Assembly (NCBI GenBank): GCA_002412795.1
Contig: DHVS01000016.1
Span: forward strand, 166,034-230,033
Length of the DNA: 64,000 bases
Reading direction: 5' to 3'
DNA from: a bacterium UBP2_UBA5202
GTDB lineage: Bacteria; Edwardsbacteria; AC1; EtOH8
The notes beneath the pieces were generated by a model. It had not been told where the DNA came from and did not search any database. It was given only the letters and a program-made list of their open reading frames with translations. A program made the translations under genes and the position numbers. Each line of letters opens with the position of its first letter. The stretch's first letter is position 1. Below, in pieces: positions 60,447-64,000 of the stretch.

Positions 60447-60859
60447 ACGGACAGGATCTGTAAGCCGAGTTCTGTATCCCGCCAGAGGCGGGACGATGAT
60501 CATCTGTCTGCCCCCCCGCCAGCGGCGGGGGAATCAAGCGACCTACCCTTCCGCTTTACGGCCGGACCGGCCTTCTTAAAACCCTGCCACAAGGACAAGG
60601 CTTTGGCGGCGGAATCTATTTGGTCTTGCTCCGGCAGGGGTTTGCCATGCACCCGCCGTTGCCGGCGGGACGGTGAGCTCTTACCTCGCCATTTCACCCT
60701 TACCTCCCCCGAGGGAGAGGCGGTATATTTTCTGTGGCACTTTCCGTCCCCGCCGCATTACCGGCGGAGCCCCCGGTGTTCCCGGGGCTGCCTGTCCTCC
60801 GGAGCTCGGACTTTCCTCCCCCCGCCAGAGGCGGGGAGCGATCACCCGATCCTGCCCGT
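60447..60859 (-). ncRNA. rnpB: RNase P RNA, bacterial type A
   Basis: On the minus strand the ~413-nt gene contains the universal RNase P blocks GAGGAAAGTCCGAGCTCC (5' part), GGGTGAAATGGCGAGGTAAG (core), GTAAAGCGGAAGGGTAGGTC and AACTCGGCTTACAGATCC (3' part). P1 is formed by ACGGGCAGGATC (5' end) and GATCCTGTCCGT (3' end). TTTTTGT follows, giving a terminator. Several variable stems are GC-rich palindromes of the same kind (CCCGCC...GGCGGG). It pairs with rnpA at 34579-34959 to mature tRNA 5' ends. Confidence 0.95.
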
Positions 60860-60991
60860 TTTTCTCCCGTATATTGTGATTGCTTATAATCCCTTTGTAT
60901 ACTGGCTCCCGGCTACAATCCACTTAATTTGACCTTCAGTATTTTAGTGGCTTTAGTGGGCAGCCGGGATGTCTAGAAGCCCAACCTTTAA

Positions 60992-61573
60992 TTATAAGTC
61001 TTCCTTTGCGACTTTGTCAATGGCGATATTGGACAGCCGGTCGGCCAGGCGGTTCTCGGCCCGGGGCACGGCTTTGATCTCCCATTTTTGGAACTTTTCC
61101 AGCAGAGCGTGGGCCTGGGTGAAATATTTTTTCAGCCGGGGTTCCTTGATCTTGTACTCCCCGGTGATCTGCTTGGCCATCAGTTCGCTGTCGGTTTGGA
61201 TCAGGATCCGGGGGTGGTCCCTCTCCAGGGCCAGGGTCAGGCCCATCACCAGCGCCTGGTATTCGGCCTCATTGTTGGTGGCCTTGCCCAGATACATGGT
61301 CTTCTCGGCCAGGGAACGCCCCTGGCTGTCCAGCAGGGCCGCGCCGGCCCCGGCCGGTCCGGGGTTCCCCCGGGCCGCCCCGTCCACCGCCAAGGTCACG
61401 ATGTCCACCCCGGTCTCCTTTTCTATCTTGTCGGCAAGGGCCACCAGCGCCTCTTTGAGGTCGGCCCGGCTGCAGCCCTCATCCTCGGCCACCTGCGACA
61501 GATGGTGGTCGTTGGCAATCTTGCGTAAAACTATCGAAAGCCTGGCCGACATCTTGTTCTGTTTCTTGACCAT
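60992..61573 (-). CDS. Ribonuclease HI-type protein
   Basis: The 193-residue protein has an extra N-terminal ~58 residues of helical type (LRKIANDHHLSQVAEDEGCS) before the RNase H fold: TLAVDGAARGNPGPAGAGAA (first Asp), TNNEAEYQALVMGL (Glu), IQTDSELMAKQITGEY (Asp) and AENRLADRLSN (final Asp). It is closer to the RnhA-like/YpdQ group than to classical E. coli RnhA. It cleaves RNA in RNA/DNA hybrids. AGGAGGTATC precedes the ATG. It lies beside rnpB and cdsZ, a common arrangement. Confidence 0.92.
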   Translation of the reverse strand: MVKKQNKMSARLSIVLRKIANDHHLSQVAEDEGCSRADLKEALVALADKIEKETGVDIVTLAVDGAARGNPGPAGAGAALLDSQGRSLAEKTMYLGKATNNEAEYQALVMGLTLALERDHPRILIQTDSELMAKQITGEYKIKEPRLKKYFTQAHALLEKFQKWEIKAVPRAENRLADRLSNIAIDKVAKEDL

Positions 61574-61677
61574 GATACCTCCTTGACCTGTTGGTAAATA
61601 TTTTTTATCTTAAGCTGAAAATTTATATCTATAAAGGGAAAAACAATCTGCGATATCTGCGTCCAATAAGGGTTCTG

Positions 61678-62391
61678 TCATACCTCTTCCTGGGACCACA
61701 CCAGTATCCGGCCGCAGGTCTCGCAGGTGATCAGTTTTTCCATTTTCCTGATCTCGTTGATGAACTGGGGCGGCAGGCTGGCAAAGCACCCTCCGCAGGA
61801 GGCCCCGCTGACCGGGACCACCGCGGTCCCGGGCCGCGCCTGCATGATCCGACTGTAGACCGAGGCGATCTCCGCCGGCAGGGTTTTGACCACCGTTTCC
61901 CTCTGGGTCAGCAGGCCGGTCAGCCGGGATTCCATCAGGGCCAGTTCTTCCAGCAAAGTTTTTCTTTTTCCGTCCAGGTCTTTTTTAAGAAGATCGTACT
62001 GTCGGGAGAACTCCTTTTCCTGCAGAGCCAGAGCGTCCAAATGCTCCATCTCCAGCAGTATTTTTTCCTCAATTCCGGAAATGTTTACCTTGCCCTGCTC
62101 TATCTCCTGCTGCATGGCGGTGTATTCCTTGTTGGTCTTCACCTGGGAAAGCTGGACCTGCAGTTTCCTTAAAGCGGCCGTGGAAGCCTCCAGGTCCAGC
62201 TCCCCGGCCTTTTTGACCCTGGCGCTCTCGGCCAGCTTTTGCCCGACCTCCCGCAGGGCCCCGGCCCCCTCCTGCTCCTTGAGATTGAGCTCGTTCAGCT
62301 CCTGGGGAATGGTCTCCAGCCGCTGCCTGGCGGAATAGATATCGGCATCCAGCACCTGGATCCGGCAAATGGTCTTGAGTTCTTCTTTCAT
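61678..62391 (-). CDS. Zinc-ribbon coiled-coil protein (CdsZ/DUF164 family)
   Basis: The 237-residue protein has a long coiled coil over about residues 1-170 (KEELKTICRIQVLDADIYSA, RLETIPQELNELNLKEQEGA) and a C-terminal zinc ribbon with CGGC (SGASCGGCFASLPP) and CETC (LITCETCGRILV). The CdsZ family is widespread and thought to bind RNA or act as a transcription-related factor. It is 105 nt upstream of the RNase HI gene. The start ATG at 62391 has a weak GGCGGA. Confidence 0.93.
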   Translation of the reverse strand: MKEELKTICRIQVLDADIYSARQRLETIPQELNELNLKEQEGAGALREVGQKLAESARVKKAGELDLEASTAALRKLQVQLSQVKTNKEYTAMQQEIEQGKVNISGIEEKILLEMEHLDALALQEKEFSRQYDLLKKDLDGKRKTLLEELALMESRLTGLLTQRETVVKTLPAEIASVYSRIMQARPGTAVVPVSGASCGGCFASLPPQFINEIRKMEKLITCETCGRILVWSQEEV

Positions 62392-62681
62392 GATCCGCCG
62401 TATGTTGTAAATTAAAAAGGTGCGCCTGGCAAATCAAACCAAAACGCACCTGTTATGAGGATCCGGCCCCGGTTTTCCCGCCTGCCGGAGCTGCCTTAAA
62501 GGACCTGATTATGTTAAGTTTCATCTGCATTTTGGATTGTTTTATCCATTCCATTTTAGCACCAACGGTCCGGTTTGTCAAATTAAAAAAGCCGAAAATT
62601 GACGCAAAATAATTGGTCTATAAGTAAACAAAACAAGCCTTCGGCAGCATTTTGCTATCGGAGGCTTTTTGATTTCTTAAA

Positions 62682-62760
62682 TGGTGGGCGATACAGGACT
62701 CGAACCTGTGACCTCATACATGTCAAGCATGCGCTCTAACCAAAACTGAGCTAATCGCCC
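62682..62760 (-). tRNA. tRNA-Val(GAC)
   Basis: The 79-nt gene folds into a standard cloverleaf with acceptor GGGCGAT/ATCGCCC, D-stem GCTC/GAGC, anticodon stem CATGC/GTATG (one G-T), loop TTGACAT and T-arm ACAGG-TTCGAGT-CCTGT. The loop gives anticodon GAC, reading valine GUC/GUU codons. The CCA end is encoded. A T-stem-to-acceptor arrangement without extra arm is normal. Confidence 0.97.
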
Positions 62761-62810
62761 TTAATTATGCCCCAATCCTGAGGTAAACTGACTTGATCGA
62801 TTTCGAAGGA

Positions 62811-62825
62811 TGAGCTGATCGCCCT
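62811..62825. repeat. Fragment of the tRNA-Val 5' end
   Basis: TGAGCTGATCGCCCT matches the tRNA start (complement of AGGGCGAT(T/C)AGCTCA) at 14 of 15 positions and lies 51 nt from the tRNA's 5' end. It may be a remnant of a former integration or tRNA duplication. Confidence 0.4.
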
Positions 62826-62942
62826 ACTCCAGAGAATTGCTGCGTCATCACTTCGATAGTGCTATATATGTCCTCCTCAGTGCAAGCCTGAGAAGACCCG
62901 CTTGTTTTGCTACCGAAGGACGCCCTTATTACTTTTCCCATT

Positions 62943-63000
62943 AAAAACACGAAAATGCGTTAATCATTCGTGTGCTTTAGTGTATTTAGTGGGAAGGTCC
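62943..63000. repeat. Dispersed palindrome family 2, copy near PilZ gene
   Basis: AAAAACACGAAAATGCGTTAAT is followed by ATTCGTGTGCTTTAGTGTATTTAGTGGG, an imperfect inverted relation of the GCACxAA/TTxGTGC type seen near 42702 and 60332. Confidence 0.45.
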
Positions 63001-63058
63001 TTTTCTGCACATCTGGAGGTAATTATACAATATCTTTGACAAGGTTGTAAAGTGATTT

Positions 63059-63439
63059 TTACTTCTTCTTTGCGGCCTTGGCCTTCCGGTCAATGAAGTT
63101 TTCCAAGACCTTCAGATCCTCGGCATAGACCTGCAGGAACTCCACCCCCACGTTGTATCCGGCTTTGGCCTTCTGGCAGCGGGCCACCCGGGCTATGGCG
63201 GCCATTTCCACCGGCTTGCCGGCTCGGATGAAATTTATCCGCATCTGCAGCACCTCGTTGGCCGTCATTTTTTTAGGAGAGGCAAACAGCACTCCGCCGG
63301 TGCTTAGGTCCTTGGCCCGGGCCGGTTTCAGGCCTTTGACATCCAAAACCCCCTCCTTGAGGGCCTTGAAATGAACCTTGATCTCCAAGGGCAGGCGCAG
63401 AAACCTCCGCCTTTCGGAACTGCTTTGGGTTGCGGTCAT
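63059..63439 (-). CDS. PilZ-domain protein
   Basis: The 126-residue protein has RRRFLRLPLEIKV (RxxxR) near residue 10 and KDLSTGGVLF (DxSxxG) near residue 43, both needed to bind cyclic-di-GMP. The rest fits a PilZ beta barrel, with a Lys-rich tail. It overlaps the upstream ogt stop by 4 nt, so it is translationally coupled to that DNA-repair gene. It could read out the signal controlled by the HD-GYP protein at 48804-51194. Confidence 0.92.
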   Translation of the reverse strand: MTATQSSSERRRFLRLPLEIKVHFKALKEGVLDVKGLKPARAKDLSTGGVLFASPKKMTANEVLQMRINFIRAGKPVEMAAIARVARCQKAKAGYNVGVEFLQVYAEDLKVLENFIDRKAKAAKKK

Positions 63440-63948
63440 AATTTTATTCCCTCTATGCTTAACAGTTTTTTCTTTAAGCTTATGCCCCCGGTAAATCCTC
63501 CCAGCTTGCCCGATGAGGATATCACCCGGTGGCAGGGGATGATGATGGGCAGTGGGTTGGCCCCTACCGCCTGTCCCACCGCCCGGGAGGACTTGGGCCT
63601 CTTGACCTCCCTGGCCAGGGACCCGTAGGTGGTCAGCTGGCCAGGCAGCAGTTCGGATAACTTTCCCCAGACAGCCCTTTGGAATTCAGTGCCGGACAGG
63701 ATGTCGGCGGTAAAGACGAACTTGACAGGACGGCCCTTGAAATAAGCGTCTAATTGTTTGACCAGAGATCTGAACTGCTGCTCCGACCTTACCGGCTTGA
63801 CCCCGGAAAAATGTTGTTTTAGCATCAGGTCAAAAGACTGTTTGGTAAAACACAGCGATACCAAGCCCTTTGAACTGCCCAACAGATAAAGCGGGCCCAA
63901 TGGAGACCGGTAAACAGCGTAAAAATATTCCGGGATGGATTTCTTCAT
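63436..63948 (-). CDS. ogt: Methylated-DNA--protein-cysteine methyltransferase (Ogt/MGMT)
   Basis: The 170-residue protein contains the active-site block NPLPIIIPCHRVISSSGKLG (Cys) and the DNA-binding helix region TTYGSLAREVKRPKSSRAVG. It removes O6-alkyl groups from guanine in a suicide reaction. The N-terminal domain is short. The ATG at 63948 is used; an in-frame GTG five codons earlier is possible. It ends with a 4-nt overlap into the PilZ gene. Confidence 0.95.
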   Translation of the reverse strand: MKKSIPEYFYAVYRSPLGPLYLLGSSKGLVSLCFTKQSFDLMLKQHFSGVKPVRSEQQFRSLVKQLDAYFKGRPVKFVFTADILSGTEFQRAVWGKLSELLPGQLTTYGSLAREVKRPKSSRAVGQAVGANPLPIIIPCHRVISSSGKLGGFTGGISLKKKLLSIEGIKL

Positions 63949-64000
63949 TTTGCTATCCAACACATTGTTTTTTTAATTACTGAACTTTGGCAAAATCAAT

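Noticed and set aside
62765..62950. 61-codon minus-strand frame upstream of the tRNA
   Set aside because: No ribosome binding site, no recognisable domain, and it includes the tRNA fragment and repeat sequence.

Overview
The window is a contiguous, gene-dense bacterial segment of fairly high GC with a few clearly AT-rich islands. It looks like a Gram-negative member of an uncultured FCB-related phylum, perhaps a lineage such as Edwardsbacteria/TA06/WOR-3. This rests on a PorV-like outer-membrane protein, several large secreted proteins ending in Por/FlgD-like C-terminal sorting domains (LxNYPNP-type start, GVYxYxL..., K/R end), a TonB-dependent receptor, DUF4388 and roadblock proteins, and a MutL/GlmL-type actin-fold ATPase. 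The phylum is an inference, because no rRNA gene is present.

Layout. 1-1744 is the N-terminal part of smc, cut by the window edge. 2097-14894 (all minus) is a surface and secretion cluster: a lipoprotein, a clostripain-type (C11) peptidase, a PorV-like protein, a 1022-residue secreted protein, a TonB-dependent receptor and a sialidase-fold-like secreted protein. Three of these carry C-terminal sorting domains. 15209-19056 holds two small membrane proteins and three signalling-type genes (two roadblock-like, one DUF4388). 19173-21847 is a LipM-like octanoyltransferase coupled to a membrane/TPR protein. 21927-27607 holds a MutL-family protein with a barrel-sandwich partner, an AT-rich AAA ATPase/TOPRIM-like pair that looks inserted, a small conserved protein, and an overlapping HEPN/MNT pair. 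27642-32263 has a TPR protein and two LVIVD beta-propeller genes built from near-identical 126-bp units, separated by a 21-bp tandem repeat. 32356-33831 is gcvPB.

The plus-strand half starts with the classic rpmH-rnpA-yidD-yidC-jag-mnmE cluster (34386-39842), but no dnaA or recognisable oriC lies beside it. Next come alternating AT-rich hydrolase genes and GC-rich methyltransferase/acetyltransferase genes. The queuosine precursor genes follow (queF, queD, queC, queE), with a DEAD-box helicase and a small exported protein interspersed, then an inositol monophosphatase-type gene.

From 48303 on, genes are again mostly minus: a small barrel-like protein, a PAS/HD-GYP sensor with two small downstream-linked genes, a DUF58 protein, a GxxExxY nuclease-fold gene framed by short inverted repeats, dut with a TPR gene, an aminotransferase, an M16 peptidase, recJ, rnpB (RNase P RNA), an RNase HI, a CdsZ-like zinc-ribbon coiled-coil protein, tRNA-Val(GAC), and a PilZ/Ogt pair.

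Intergenic regions contain several dispersed families of imperfect palindromes. The most unusual items are the GxxExxY element with 19/20 matching inverted ends, the AT-rich AAA/TOPRIM pair sitting beside the MutL gene, the LVIVD cassette with its repeat borders, and the three-gene roadblock/DUF4388 set in which two proteins share a C-terminal module.
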